Counted from the first letter of the stretch, positions 35,997 to 48,169 are shown. The stretch: DNA of 64,000 nt from Arbacia lixula (GCA_963669155.1 OZ022583.1:6902866-6966865), one strand, 5' to 3'. The notes: generated from the letters alone by a model not told the origin. Numbers and translations: made by a program.

Positions 35997-37010
35997 AAAA
36001 TTGATCTCACAAACTTACAAAATAGGTGGGAGTGAGCCATCTCTAATACAAACAAATTACAATTATTTCCTTGGAAACAAGCAAACAGCCAATGAGCACA
36101 AGGCATTGTAACCATATCCGCAGTATTTACCACGAGTTGTAAGACACAATGATTGTAGAGCTTTGTAAAGCATGACCAAGACATTTCCCAGTTAGATTAT
36201 CCAATACCAAAAATGGAAAAGCCCTTTAAAGTTGCAGTGTGAAAAAGAAATGACGTTCCTTTCACAAAAGAACAGCGACCGCTCATTGTTAAGTACACCG
36301 TTCCCATGGAAACAGCCATAGATTAAACCTACTCAGGTGTATAATTTTTTTTTTATTTTTTTTTGTTTTCTGTTTGTTCTCACATGGCTATCATATCGAT
36401 AAGGTCAGACAGATGTAGGCTAATCTTATGTTCTACATTCTATGGCTTGGTCTGATACACATTGCTGCAAACTGTAAGTGAGAAGTCAAGTATTACAAGG
36501 ACATGGAAGGGTAAAATACGACCTCTGAGATAGGTATGTACATGAGTTTGGTGTCTTTATTAGATAGCGTGGGACCTAAATTTCATTATTTTAGTTTGTT
36601 CTTCACTGAAAAGGAAGGGTGTGTGCCTGTGACGTAAAACTTAAGAGACAGATAGTACAAAGTAAAGCACACATGCAGTGTGTGTTAGTGTTGGCCTCCT
36701 TTTTCCCCTGTCATTTTTTTTTGTGATGGGAAAAGTTGTTTTTTGTACTCTCAAGGTTACGAGCCTTTTCTTTTATGCCAGGGCCGGGTTGCCCCTCCCT
36801 CCCTTTCTGATCCATATTTTCTGGTTCAGCGGGCACAAGCAAGCCCCAATGTGAAATATGCCGTGTCACCCCTGCAAACAAGTCCCAAGGCTTGCTTAGC
36901 CCAGCGTGAAGACCAGTGAATGGGACTGTGCAACATGCCCCCACACACAGACGGCACACCTTGGTTAGCGAGGGTCTGTGCCATTCAGTAATTGGAGATA
37001 TCGTAAATCA
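35996..37010. other. Intronic unique sequence
   Basis: AT-rich with a T-run (36344-36365). No gene or named repeat. Confidence 0.4.
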
Positions 37011-37610
37011 TAAACTCTATTTACACTTGGGAACCAAAATGAAACTTAAAATTTCTTCCCATCATATGTTTCTCAGTATAAAATTGTTGTAAGATTGGAT
37101 AAATATATCATTTGCTGTATGATTTTTAGATTGCATTATCAAATTGTATTTACATTTGGGAACCAAATTGAAAATTATGATATATTCACATCATATGTTT
37201 CACAGTATAAGATCATTTTAAGATTGGATATAAGCACAACAAAAAAAGTAACTCCCCCCCCCCCCCATTAGCAAAATAACATAACTTTTTATCAAAAAGG
37301 TTTTGGGCAAAATAATTTGGCAGGATTGTTCCTTAACTTATTGTCTCACTTATGTGTGAAAATCACATTAATCCAATTAGTCGTGCACGAGTGGGCAAAT
37401 TTCAAAGGCAAATTGGATTAATGTGATTTTCACACAGAAGTTAGTCAATAAGTTAAGAAACAATCCTGCCAAATTATATTGACCAAAACCTCTCCGATAA
37501 AAAGTTATGCTATTTTGCTTAGGGGGGCGGGGGACTTACTTTTTTTGTTGTGTTTATATCCTTACCTGTATTTATACTTGGGAACAAAAATGTGATGTAA
37601 TAACAGTGAA
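37011..37610 (+). repeat. Tandem repeat, about 128-bp unit, interrupted by an inserted palindrome
   Basis: 'TATTTACA(C/T)TTGGGAACCAAA' occurs at about 37017 and 37147, followed in both by TCATATGTTTC(T/A)CAGTATAA and AAGATTGGATA. A third start (TATTTATACTTGGGAACAAAA) lies at about 37570, just after the foldback element. Confidence 0.7.
37226..37561. mobile_element. 336-bp foldback element with about 150-bp arms
   Basis: The left arm runs from GGATATAAGCACAACAAAAA through AGCAAAATA, GGTTTTGG, TTGGCAGGATTGTTCCTTAA and TGTGTGAAAATCACATTAAT. The right arm is its reverse complement with few changes, and the loop is about 30 bp. It sits inside a tandem repeat array, consistent with insertion at a TA dinucleotide. 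No open frame. A C-run/G-run pair near the ends is matched between the arms. Confidence 0.85.
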
Positions 37611-37854
37611 CTCTTCTTGATACATTAATAATTTGTATCGTTTTGCACACCCCACCCCCCTAAAAGATAAAATGAAATAAATAGAAAGCAACTCTTTCAA
37701 ATATGTTTAGAAAGCCTCTGTTGACTGTCTTTTCATATTGTAAGTGGTTTGATGTGCAATTTCACTGTTCAATATTGCCCCCTTCCCCTGAGACAAAATC
37801 AAGAAACGAAAGAAGTTTGATTTTTGCCGTGGCATACATACATTTCTCTGACTT

Positions 37855-38105
37855 CATTTTGGTTAATTTCAATAAGCAGCATGGATCTTACCCATCATGA
37901 AGAGTGTATCATGTATGTAGAGTATGTGATTTCCTTCATTTTGGTTAATTTTAATTAAACAGCATGGATCTGTGCCATATAAAGTTTGTGATTTTCTTTT
38001 ATTTTGGTTAATTTTCAATAAACAAGATAGATCTTTGCCATAGAAAGTTTATGATTTTCTTTCATTTTGGTTAATTTTCAATAAACAACATAGATCTGTA
38101 CCATG
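37855..38105 (+). repeat. Tandem repeat, 63-82 bp unit, 4 copies
   Basis: 'GGTTAATTT' begins at 37861, 37943, 38006 and 38069. Units also share CAATAAACA(A/G)(C/G)AT(A/G)GATCT and the ATGATTTTCTTT word. The last two copies are the most alike. Confidence 0.85.
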
Positions 38106-39775
38106 AGAATGGTTGTCAGCGCAACTATTATGAGACCATTTTTTTTTTATTTTGTATGGCAGGAGTATGCATGCACAAGCACAATAGGAGCCCCAAACAA
38201 TAGGGTTCCATGGAGTTTCTCCCTGCCCCCACACTCTTTGAGATACTTCAACAGGGCGTGGCGGGGGAAAGGTAGGGCCGAACTTTAACCCCCGTTCACC
38301 GGGGCGCTCCCTCTCTCTCTCTCTCTCCTTCTTTCTCCACTCCGCTCCCTAGCAGCCACTGGCACTGCCCCCTGCCACTGCTGAGAGTCGGAGTCGGAAT
38401 CAGAATGTACATATTTACCAAACAAGACGTCATTATTACCACTGTGATAGAGCCTGTGATAATCTGCCTGCTGCGGCTGTGCTCATTGTTTATCAATTTT
38501 TTTTTTAATGTTCGACGATGGTGGGTGGGGTTTGAGTAAGGGGCCAGGCACGGAACGCAGGCGGGAATATGATACCGTGTAAAGAGGGGCAGTGGGAAAA
38601 GTCAATAAAACGGTGGGCTGGGGAGGGAGGGAGGGGTGGGTGTGACTGTGGGAGCTTGGAGGCTGGCAATAGCACTGCTGTGCTGTCTTTTGAAACATAA
38701 GCTCATACATGATATCATCATTGCCATGTAGGTGAACTTGTGCCTGTTCCAACACAAATACAAACTCACACATGATACGAAATCAAATCTTGTAATAAAG
38801 ATAATCTTGTGCCTTTCCTTTCATATTCAAGTTAGTACCTGTATTTTAAAGGAAATGCTCAGCACGATAAGGAAATGTATATGACAGAGATTGCCGATAA
38901 CATCCTTCACATATAATCAGGGATTTTTACGAATCATCGAATCTGTATAGCACACAAGGCAGGGATATGATGGCTTGTACAAACGCTGATACACTACCGG
39001 TACATATATCTCCAGTGTATAGCAATCAGGGTAAATTCGCTCTAATAAAAAGTGATTGTAAAGGAGAATGGAAGTTCAAAACTGATGACAATTTACCTTA
39101 AAAAAGTATAGACCTTGTTTAAGTATAGAGAATTCAGGAATACAGGTTAGTAGAAGTAGAGGAATCAGTTCTGCATGGTTGCTATGTTAGGGTTTAAGAG
39201 TGTCTGTGTGGAGGGGGTTGGGGGTTGGGGTTTCTGGTCTTCGTATTTATTTAATGACTGTCATCGCCAGGGGCCAGACATGATATTATGTATAGAAGGC
39301 ACATAGTAATTTTTCTGGGTCCCGTCTCCTATTCAGGGGATCATGCATGCTTTTGTGATCTCTCAGGTGTTATTTGTTTTCAAAACTGGGGCTGTCTATC
39401 ACTGACAGAGATGCATTTGGCTACTGGATAGCATCTAAAACCCACATTCAGTAGTATATTGACATGCTTGTTGTTGTCATGCACCCATATGCACCCTTTT
39501 GTGTGTTCGACTTAAATACATAGCCATCGCAAGATGACCATTGTTGTTATACAGTGTTTACCAAATCAGAGTAACTGTAACCCAGTTGCCATGGGAAGCA
39601 GGAATACACGGTTCCCATGGCCATCATGCCCCCTTCACATCCAAGCTTTATTTGGAGCTGTATAAGGTCTGATTTGTGTTTGATGTAGAAGTAAAAGGGT
39701 TATAAGCAAGAGAATGAAAGCCTTGTATACTGATTGGGGTATCATCATAAGACGAGCTTTACCTGTTTGAATTTT
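38106..39775. other. Intronic sequence
   Basis: A moderately CpG-rich stretch lies at 38215-38400 with a short CT array, followed by G-rich sequence at 38515-38640. The rest is AT-rich. No gene is supported. Confidence 0.4.
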
Positions 39776-39779
39776 CATT

Positions 39780-40180
39780 CATCTGCCAAGCTCAGAGAAA
39801 GAGACGATTGTACATGTTTCATACAAATATATGAAATAGTACTTGATAACTTCAAAGACCTAAATTTTTTCCCTTGTTGATGGTTGCATAGTGCATTTAC
39901 CTCAAATTAAGCGTTTCCAATGTGTTATCATGATTTTTATGAAGTCATAAAAAAGAAGGGGGAGTGGGGACCGCAATTTTTTTAACCTTTTTGATGTCAT
40001 TCATCGACTTAGCCCAGGGAAAGAGATGATTGTGCTCCATACAACAATTATCAAATAATAATTGATAACTTTGAACCCCTCAATTTTTTCCCTTGTTGAT
40101 GGTTGTATAGTGCATTCACCTCTAGAGACTAAAGTGTTTCCAACGTGTTACCATGATCTTTATGAAGTCGTAAAAAGTAC
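39780..40180 (+). repeat. Tandem duplication, about 219-bp unit
   Basis: CCCTTGTTGATGGTTG occurs at 39871 and 40090. Both copies share AAAGAGA(C/T)GATTGT, TTGATAACTT, ATAGTGCATT, GTTTCCAA and TTTATGAAGTC. Confidence 0.8.
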
Positions 40181-40369
40181 TGCCTCTGTATGTGATTAGT
40201 TGTGACATCACATGACATGCCTCGTTATATGTGTCATACATGTTCCAATCTCAGGATGTTGAAAAAGTAGGTCTGATGGATGGTCATTTTGAATGACGTC
40301 AAAAAGCCAGGCTTTATAGTCATTCTTGTATGATTTTCTGGGCACAACAAGAATTTATTCTTTGGTATG

Positions 40370-40660
40370 GCAAAGTCATGAAATAATTACATTAATGTAA
40401 ATATATGTTTCTAGATATTGTGTGACATTATTCATGACATATGATAGTTTATAGTTAGTTTATGATCTTTCCATGATGAAACTCCTGTTAAACATCCTGT
40501 CATTAGACACTTAGGGACAGTCATGAAATGATGACATTAACATAAATAAGTTTCTAGTTATGGTATTTATGAATCAGTTCATGAATTAGACATCTAGATT
40601 ATGTGTTATTCTTGCCATTATAAAACTCCCTTTGTTAAACATCCTACTATGAGACACAAA
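40370..40660 (+). repeat. Tandem duplication, about 145-bp unit
   Basis: GTCATGAAAT..T.ACATTAA at 40373 and 40521, and GTTAAACATCCT followed by AGACAC in both copies (about 40487 and 40632). Confidence 0.7.
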
Positions 40661-40693
40661 TGGAAAGGGAATGACTTTAAATGACTCCAGAAG

Positions 40694-40855
40694 TATGAAT
40701 ACATGAATATGAATACATAAACATGAATACAGAAATATGAATACAGAAATATGGATACAGAAATATGAATACAGAAATATGAATACAGAAATATGAATAT
40801 AGAACTATGATTACAGAAATATGAATACAGAAATATGAATACAGAAGCATGACTA
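40694..40855 (+). repeat. 14-bp minisatellite (GAATACAGAAATAT)n
   Basis: About 11 units with small changes. The Tyr/Phe/Ile-rich minus frames (YSYFCIHISVFIF) are translations of the array. Confidence 0.9.
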
Positions 40856-41054
40856 CACCAGCATCCACACAATAAGAACAAGTGACCAAATAAATATTTA
40901 TGCTGCCTGCTTTCAAACATCACAAATAGAATATCCAAGCAATGCAGTTTATAGATTTATTGGTGCTCTTTGAAAATGCACACATATTGGCACTTTGTTG
41001 TACTTGTATGTATTACTGTCACAAGTAATATGACAGTAGTAGATAGCAGTTTCT

Positions 41055-41281
41055 TTAAAGGGAATAAACTGTACTGGGAAGACAAAAAAAGCCTCCAAAA
41101 GGCGATCGTGAGCAATCTTCCTGTTAATGGTCTTAAATTCATGTATTGTCCATTGTAGAAACTTGCTGAAAGTTATTTGCCCTCAAATGATTCACGTTTG
41201 GAGTAAGTAGTGATTAAATCACAATTCCTCAATATGTTCAGGACTTTTTTTGTCTTCCCAATACAGTTTATTCCCCTTTAA
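41055..41281. mobile_element. TTAA-flanked foldback element, 227 bp
   Basis: The left arm TTAAAGGGAATAAACTGTAC and GGGAAGACAAAAAAAG are mirrored on the right by CTTTTTTTGTCTTCCC and ACAGTTTATTCCCCTTTAA. TTAA is intact at both ends (41055-41058, 41278-41281). The arms are about 38 bp. The right TTAA also serves as the start of the next hairpin-family terminus. Confidence 0.75.
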
Positions 41282-41340
41282 CCCTTTCAGTACCAGATTA
41301 GATGTAATCCTAGTAGATTTATGTGTTTTATTTGTGAATA
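41278..41340 (+). mobile_element. TTAA hairpin element, type A, left half only
   Basis: Begins TTAACCCTTTCAGTACCAGA. No matching right end found, so the extent is approximate. Confidence 0.4.
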
Positions 41341-41603
41341 AGAATACACATTGTGGCACATTTAGTGTTGAGGAATGCAGTAGAGAGATGGATTCATGCT
41401 TTTTGAAAATGCATGCACATTTGGTCTCTCTTGTTTGTGTGTGGATAGTTGTTGCAAGAAATTGGCAGAGTTAATAAACGAAGCATGAGAGTTTTTAAGG
41501 AATGCAATTTGGAGATGTATTGTTGTGTTTTTGAAAATGCATGCATATTTGCACTCGCTTGTATAGAAATGTTGCAAAACATATGTCAGTTGCATAAGAA
41601 GCG

Positions 41604-41682
41604 TTGACCCCTATACTACCAGGCTTTGAAAAACCCATTGGCTTACTGTATGTCTCCATGGTTATGGTAACAAGAGGGATAA
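41604..41682 (+). mobile_element. TTAA hairpin element, type A (long form)
   Basis: Left TTGACCCCTATACTACCAGG, body CTTTGAAAAACCCATTGGCT, right GGTTATGGTAACAAGAGGG then ATAA. The terminal TTAA is mutated on both sides. Confidence 0.55.
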
Positions 41683-41741
41683 TAGGTACAGTACAATAGT
41701 TCCTTAAATGCGAGAAACATATGACAGTGGTAGATGAAGAG

Positions 41742-41829
41742 TTAAGCCTGTCAGTCCCATTGGGAGTAAATCGTGTTACAGTGTTATAACTGACATGCAA
41801 CTATGACAGGTTGGTACTGAAAGGATTAA
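41742..41829 (+). mobile_element. TTAA hairpin element, type A, intact TTAA
   Basis: Left TTAAGCCTGTCAGTCCCATT, right GGTTGGTACTGAAAGGATTAA. TTAA intact at both ends. 88 bp. Also contains an internal GTTACAGTGTTATAAC imperfect palindrome. Confidence 0.65.
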
Positions 41830-42044
41830 TAAGCGAAACAGTTCCTTTAAGGTGAGGAAGTGGGTACCTGGCTGACGTAACTCCAAGTGTCGCGGGAATC
41901 AGGCTAACGGAGTGGGCGGAGGATGAGGGGCAGAAATCAGGCGAGACCAAGAACTACCAGGAAAAAATGCCCCTCTCCAAAAAAAAAAATATATATACCA
42001 CACAACCACTTGCCCTAAATCCTCCTAAGTGCCTGACCCGGCCC

Positions 42045-42086
42045 ATCAAGAGAGAGAGAGAGAAAAGGGAAGAGGGGAAGAGAGAG

Positions 42087-42164
<78 letters not shown>

Positions 42165-42175
42165 AGGGGGAGAGG

Positions 42176-42208
<33 letters not shown>

Positions 42209-42420
42209 GGAGAAAGAGAGAGACAGAGAGAGAAACAGAGAGAAAAAGAGAGAGAGAGAGAGATGGGGGAAGGGTGTCAGGGATGAGAGATACAGGGAAA
42301 GTAAAAAAAAGAGAGGGAGAGAAAGACGGGAAGAAAAAGAGGAGTTGTGGGGCAGATAGAGAAAGAGACAAAGAGAGACAGAAAGAAAGGGAGAGATGGA
42401 GAGAAAAAAAATTAAGTGGG
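42045..42420 (+). repeat. Polypurine (GA)n tract
   Basis: Long (GA)n arrays at about 42047-42151 and 42176-42198 with G runs between. The Ser/Leu/Pro minus frames are repeat translations. Confidence 0.93.
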
Positions 42421-42959
42421 TCAAGCTTTTGAAAACATTTAACCGCTTTCGCTGATACACACGAGGGGCAAGACTTTCGCCGATTTGTCGGAGATTGAAT
42501 AGCGACTTCGTGGAGAGGGCTGTCGAGTGGGGGTTTCTATTTTTAATTGCCGTCTTCGTCAAAAGGTAGTCTGCTGTTTCCGCTGCCACTGCGGTTATAG
42601 TGGCAAAATGTGTCGCAATGTTGGTATTGTTGCAAGACATAGTAAGGGGATGAGTGTCTTCTGATTGTCTGACATAGCAACGATTGATGAGAACAGGTAG
42701 ATGATCCATTCTCATGAATGTAAGCTCTGAAGGATCCTATTTTAAGCAGACTTTTTTTTAATTTATAGATGATTGCATTTAGGTATTAAAGCAAGGAAGG
42801 CCAATTCTAGGGCCTGGCACATTACATAGTAAATTTATGTCCATTTGTTCGGGACTTGTGCATATATGTATCTATAGTATAAAGCAGATCTTTAAAGACA
42901 TAGATATCAATATCTGGTACATTTTTACATAGTGAAAAACTTTCAGTTTATTCATGGCT

Positions 42960-43006
<47 letters not shown>

Positions 43007-43580
43007 CTCTGAGTTTTCACTCTACATTTTGGTCCATTTTCGTAATTTCGTTGTTATTGCATCTTTCTTATGACCAGTTCTGAGAACAGTCCATGCAACA
43101 TTTGAAAGATTTCCTTTGGGAAGGAGCGGTTCTTTTCGTGGAATAAGTGAAAGAGAACTTGTTAGCCTCCCCGAGATGGGAGCTACATGTAACACATAGA
43201 GGGGCGGAAGCACCATTTCTAGCAAATGGACTAATTCGAATTCTAAAAAAGAAATACAACTTAACACCGCCAGAACATTAGAATTCAGAGAGTTATGTGA
43301 TAGCTAGAAATGGCATGGAAATAGGTTATTTGACATTATTTTCAGGCAAAAAGGTGGAAGTGATTACTTGCAGCGTAGTAATCTTAGCTAATAAGTGCAA
43401 AGTGATGTGTATGATCTATGAAGCAAATTAACAAAATGAGCAAATTACAAACACATGAAAAAAAAGTTGCATTGTGAATCAGGGTTCAGAATCAACAAAG
43501 GATTTTGTTTTTGTTTAGATCCTGCTAAATCTCACTAATCGTGTATAGAAACCATTTTGTACCTCAGAAAAGTGGATATA
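42421..43580. other. Intronic sequence with (GT)n at 42962-43005
   Basis: A CpG-containing segment (42430-42620) follows the GA tract. Minus frames here reach back into the repeat and have no domain. Downstream the sequence is AT-rich apart from the roughly 22-unit GT microsatellite. Confidence 0.45.
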
Positions 43581-43582
43581 AA

Positions 43583-44060
43583 CACGCTTAAAGATCATAA
43601 AATTACAATAACTGTTTACTCTAGCCCATTATGGATACACGTACACTCCCTGTTGCCTTGTCATAGCTATATATAGTCTGATTACGATGCCTTTCTCATT
43701 AAGAGCCTCTTTGATAGGGCAATACCATGCATGTGACAGGACTCTAGTCAGTCAGTTTGTCTACAGTCTCCCATCAGCTGCCCCAATTCTGAAGTAACAG
43801 CTTTGTGGAATTATGAATTATGCACGTGAAATGAACATTTCTTTGGGAACAATGTGCAACAGTGGCTGAGTACCGGTCACAAATTGGTGGATAAAGGAAT
43901 GTGGCGTAACCATGTCAAGAAAGCCTGGTGTGCGACACGTGCAGACAATATCATATGGAGAAAAAACATCAAACATGATATGATCTAAGATCATACAATT
44001 GCAATAAGTGTTTACTCTAGCCCATTATGGTTACATGTACACCACTCACTGAAATGTTGT
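43583..44060 (+). repeat. Direct duplication with about 397-bp period
   Basis: 'TTTACTCTAGCCCATTATGG' occurs at about 43614 and 44011. Both are preceded by AAGATCATA(A/C)AATT(A/G)CAATAA and followed by TACA(C/T)GTACAC. Confidence 0.7.
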
Positions 44061-45086
44061 GATCTTTTTAGATTCCTCGTTGACCATACATTGCGAGACA
44101 AACGATTATCACTAGCGATAATATGATCTTGTTAATAAAGAGTGATATGAAGAGAGCATCAGGAAGATTTTATGATGAAGTAAATATCTCTCTCATGATA
44201 TGTACTCCTTTTTTAAGAGTTCTTCATTGTTCTGGAAACTACTGTAAACTGTACTACGTGTACAACATGTGTTCAAGGTTTTATACCCCCCCAAAAAGGT
44301 GCTACAAAAATGATATATATTAGAGAATGCGCACTGTAAACCAAAAACGATAGAAAGAAGGCATAGGGAATTTACTATGATAAAAAAGATATGTCTCTTG
44401 TCATATGGACTCTTCTTTCTGTTTTTGTCATTGTTCATGAAATGTCTGTTTACTTTTCACATGGATGATTTTGTGTGATGTTCAATTATGTTCCGGGATA
44501 TTAATTTCAAGCTTTGTCTTATGATGTTTATTTGAAATTTATACCTTTATTGGAATGTGGATATAAATTCAATGCAATAAATAAAATGGAATTTAGTTAT
44601 GAACACACACATACATACACACAGAAATTAGGTCTATACCCATACAAACATATTTCAGTGGGCGTGTCTATGATGATAAATAACCTTGTCCTCTCATTGT
44701 GCAATAATTGAACAGAGTGCAAATTCTTAATGCGCTTAATCAGTCATAGTTTAAATGCCCTATCCTCACGGGATTAGCTACATCAAGGAGGATTAAAAGG
44801 TTCTGGTGCCTTTGGTTGAAGAGCCTTGATATGCCATTTTTTACTCATGAACAGTAGTGTTTTAGAACTGCTTTGTGCGTTAATTTACAAGCTGCAAGTG
44901 AAGTGATATATCATTCGAATGTAAGCTATTTATGATGGCGCTTAGCATTGATTAAACATGAGATTATGATAAAAGAGTTGATAACAGTTTTCTGAAGCAA
45001 TTGGGTAAGGATACAATGCAATATTGTACTGAACCCTGTCCACAGAAATAGTGCTTTTTACCTAATCTACCTAATCTATACACGGG
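44061..45086. other. Intronic AT-rich sequence
   Basis: A diverged duplication may link 44160-44245 with 44350-44440 (shared GATATGT and TCTTCTTT-like words). No gene. Confidence 0.35.
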
Positions 45087-45157
45087 CCGAACCCTTACAT
45101 TTGAAAACCCCATCGGCTTACCACATATCTTCATGACAGTGTTAATGAGAGAGTTAA
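45087..45157 (+). mobile_element. TTAA hairpin element, type A (long form)
   Basis: Left CCGAACCCTTACATTTGAAA, body AACCCCATCGGCTTACCACA, right GTTAATGAGAGAGTTAA. The body matches 41604-41682. The left TTAA is mutated and the right one retained. Confidence 0.5.
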
Positions 45158-45209
45158 GCTTTGGTTGACTCAAGGCTGGTTGATGGTCTCTGTCACTCAT
45201 CTTCTGTCA

Positions 45210-45793
45210 CATTGTCCATTCTCCCCCCTTCCCTTGTCCCTCTATATCTGACTTTGTCCACCATTCCTATGTCCCCCTCCTCTCTTTCCATCTCTCCCTC
45301 TTTCTTTCTCTTTCTTTGTCTTTCTATATTTGCTTTCCATTCCTGTCTGTATTTTTATGTTGGTCTGCTCTCTCTATCTCATTTCCTTCTCTCTTTTTCT
45401 CTCTCTTTTCCCATATTTCCATTTTTGTCCTGTGGTCTGTTTCTCCTTGTCTCCCCTCCTGCCTTTTCTCCCGATCTCTGTACAAGTTTGCGTCACTTTG
45501 TCCGTCTTTCTCATGTATACCACATGCTTTTTATTTCTCTGTCTCTCTTTTTCCTGTCTTCCTCTCTTTCTCTCTTTGTGCTCACTTTTCTCTCCTCTCC
45601 CCTACCCTATTTATTCTTCCCCCTACCCTATATCTTCCTCTCCCCTCCCATCTTTTCTCTCTCCCCTTCCCATTCCCATCAGTCTCTATCTTTCTCTCTC
45701 TCCCCTCTCTCTCTCCCTCTCTCTCCCTCTCTCCCCTCTATCTCCCTCTCCCCCCTCTCCCCCTCTCTCTCCCTCTCTCTCCCTCTCTCTCCC

Positions 45794-45837
<44 letters not shown>

Positions 45838-45919
45838 TCTCTCTCCCTCTCCCTCCTCTCTCTCCCTCTCCCTCCTCTCTCTCTCACTCTCTCCCTCTCT
45901 CCCTCTCTCCCTCTCTCCC

Positions 45920-45979
<60 letters not shown>

Positions 45980-46000
45980 CCCCTCTCTCTCTCTCACGGT
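45210..46000 (+). repeat. Polypyrimidine tract, about 790 bp
   Basis: C/T-rich becoming pure CTCTCCC / (CT)n from about 45660 to 45996. Frames of 255-284 codons in three registers are artefacts. Confidence 0.93.
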
Positions 46001-46260
46001 CTCCACTACCGTTGAGAGCAGAACAACGCCAAGGCAAAATGAAGGTCGGATACTCATACTCGTGGTTTATTCATGCGCCTTGACGACTAAACGGCCCGGC
46101 CAGTCCGTTCGGCCGGCCGGGGACGGATCGTCCTTCGCCTAAAGCGGGACCCTAATAGCTTTGACATCGATAGAGAGAAATCGCGCTCATTGGTCATGTG
46201 GGGGAGGTTATCAGGCGGTGCGTGTGGGAGGAGAATTGCAAAACGGCATCAGTGAACAAT
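46001..46260. other. GC-rich unique island after the CT tract
   Basis: CpG-rich (for example CGGCCCGGCC and CGGCCGGCCGGGG words near 46090-46125) in otherwise AT-rich or repeat DNA. No protein domain. Possible regulatory element. Confidence 0.3.
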
Positions 46261-46440
46261 CCTGGACAGCATTTTAACAGAAATACACTGTCAACCATAA
46301 CTCCAGGCCCTGAGCACAAGGGTTAGTGTGATGTACAATGTGTACTCAGAATAAACGCTTGGGTAAAAAGAGATTGTGCAATCAGAGATGGCAGGCTGTG
46401 ATATTTCAATACCATGTTTTTAAAGGTACAGGTAATATTA

Positions 46441-46525
46441 TTAACCCTTTGTGTGCCAGACTAACTGCTGTACTATGAGATTTGTACGTATTAATGGTGA
46501 AATATTCTACAATATTAAGGGTTAA
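46441..46525 (+). mobile_element. TTAA hairpin element, type B reference copy
   Basis: Left TTAACCCTTTGTGTGCCAGA, right ACAATATTAAGGGTTAA, TTAA at both ends (a second AGGGTTAA follows at 46526-46532). The body AACTGCTGTACTATGAGATT is shared with 28485-28569 (minus) and, more loosely, with 63874-63967. Confidence 0.65.
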
Positions 46526-46829
46526 GGGTTAAAGACCTGTGATCAATGGAGTGCTATTCTGCTTTGACCATGGTTCCCATTTGTTGTTTGATTTCATGAA
46601 ACTATGAAGGAATCATCTTCAACTCATAACTCAAAAAATTGTTGAAATTAAACAACATCTGTATTCCCTTGACAACAGCAGAACAGTTCTGCTATGATAA
46701 CAACCTGTAATCATTACTAAAAACACAGTGTTCATTTGGAACTTGTCTTTGTGCTAGCTTTAACCCCAAGTCTTAGTACTGTCTTAGCATCAACACGGAT
46801 CATGTATGTATACACCAATTGTTGTTGAG

Positions 46830-46909
46830 TTGAACTCTCTTAATCCCAAACTGTGATAGTCCTGTGTAATCATAACACATATTATTTTGTATGGGATTAA
46901 GAGGCTTAG
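46830..46909. mobile_element. TTAA hairpin element, type A variant
   Basis: Left TTGAACTCTCTTAATCCCAA and right TATGGGATTAAGAGGCTTAG are inverted repeats of about 18 bp. Terminal TTAA is degraded on both sides. Confidence 0.55.
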
Positions 46910-48004
46910 CACCCTAAGTTTCTGCAGCGTATATGAGTCATTGGAGGCTAATGCATTTTTTTTGGTTAAATGCTCCACATCCATATTGTATTATATTTTA
47001 AGATTAATGTCACAGTACCAGCTCACATCTACCAATTGTTTCCAACCCCCTACCTGACATAGCACCATTAGAAAGTGTTTTCCAGAACCTTGAAAGGAGA
47101 GAGAAGAAGACGAGTGGAAAGTAAAGAAAAAAGGGGGAATTTTTGTTAATTTGTTTTTCTGGGTTGAAAAAAATCAGGGGCTAAGTTTAGAACGCTGGTA
47201 AGGCCACACATCCAATGAAAGAATCCCTGTTTGCAGGGTTTCTTGTAGGGTAACCAAGGATGCATGTTGTTATTAATCCGCAGACTCATGTTTTGCAGAC
47301 CTTCAAAAATGTAATCTCTCCTCAAGTACGGTTTCTTTAATGAGCACAAACAAAAATGATAAGTTGGTTTTGACTTTACCAGGGGCGGCAGGATGGTCTT
47401 CGATTCAGACAAAATTGGACACTTGGCCATGTGGAAAAAGGGAAAGGCCATATGTAGACAATACAAACATATAATGCAAATACATGCGACATAGAGTCCA
47501 TTATTCCTTATTTCAGAGATATGCATTCCTGGAATTTTTAATCCTGAAGGCTAGGTATGGATTCTGAATGAAATAGTACCTGCAAAAATTCCCATTGAGA
47601 ACATTACAAACCAGAACCTTCTCTAAACATTTGTCACTCTGGATTGCACCCAAATTGCAGGCAGTGTGACCGCCCCTTGAGCAGAATAGTTTAGTAATAT
47701 TGCCTCAGTCTGACCACACCTTCTGTTGCTCTCACTCTCTCTCTCTCTCTGTGGAAGTCCCTCCCTTCCCTTCTCCCACCGTCCACCTTGACTAAACCTC
47801 ACATTGAGTCTTACTTTCCCACTAACCATAGCCCATTTCTGCCTGTCGCTGTTAACACGGTTCCCTCTCTCGAAGTAGATTGATCTTTTTCACATCCGTA
47901 TCCCTGTTTTTCCCGGCGTATAGCATCTCCCGTGATCCCCCCTCTCCCCTTCCTGAACTAACCACATCTGTCAGTCTTCTCCTTCTCTTCCACTTCTTGA
48001 AGAA
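46910..48004. other. Intronic sequence
   Basis: AT-rich to about 47600, then moderately GC-rich (47600-47960) with a short CT array at 47730-47752. No supported gene. Confidence 0.4.
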
Positions 48005-48047
48005 AGTCGGGAAGAAGGAGGGAGTGAGTCAACGAGAGGGAGAGAGA

Positions 48048-48104
<57 letters not shown>

Positions 48105-48110
48105 TAAGAA
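48005..48110 (+). repeat. (GA)n tract
   Basis: GGGAGAGAG grading into pure (GA)n to about 48098. It lies just upstream of an oppositely biased CT tract. Confidence 0.93.
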
Positions 48111-48169
48111 GAATAAGTTAGCCCATTCTAATCCATCTCTCTGTATTAGGATATAATATTGTGTACACA

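Larger units (their letters stand above)
40936..41603 (+). repeat. Three dispersed copies of an about 110-130 bp unit
   Basis: Copies at about 40936-41040, 41372-41490 and 41501-41603 share GAATGCAGT, TTTGAAAATGCA(T/C)(G/A)CA(T/C)ATTTGG and CTTGT words. The first copy is separated from the others by the TTAA elements at 41055-41350. Confidence 0.65.

Noticed and set aside
40618-40938. Tyr/Phe-rich minus-strand membrane-like protein
   Set aside because: Created by a 14-bp minisatellite read through all registers.
45161-46142. Overlapping 255-284 codon frames
   Set aside because: Low-complexity CT tract open in three registers.
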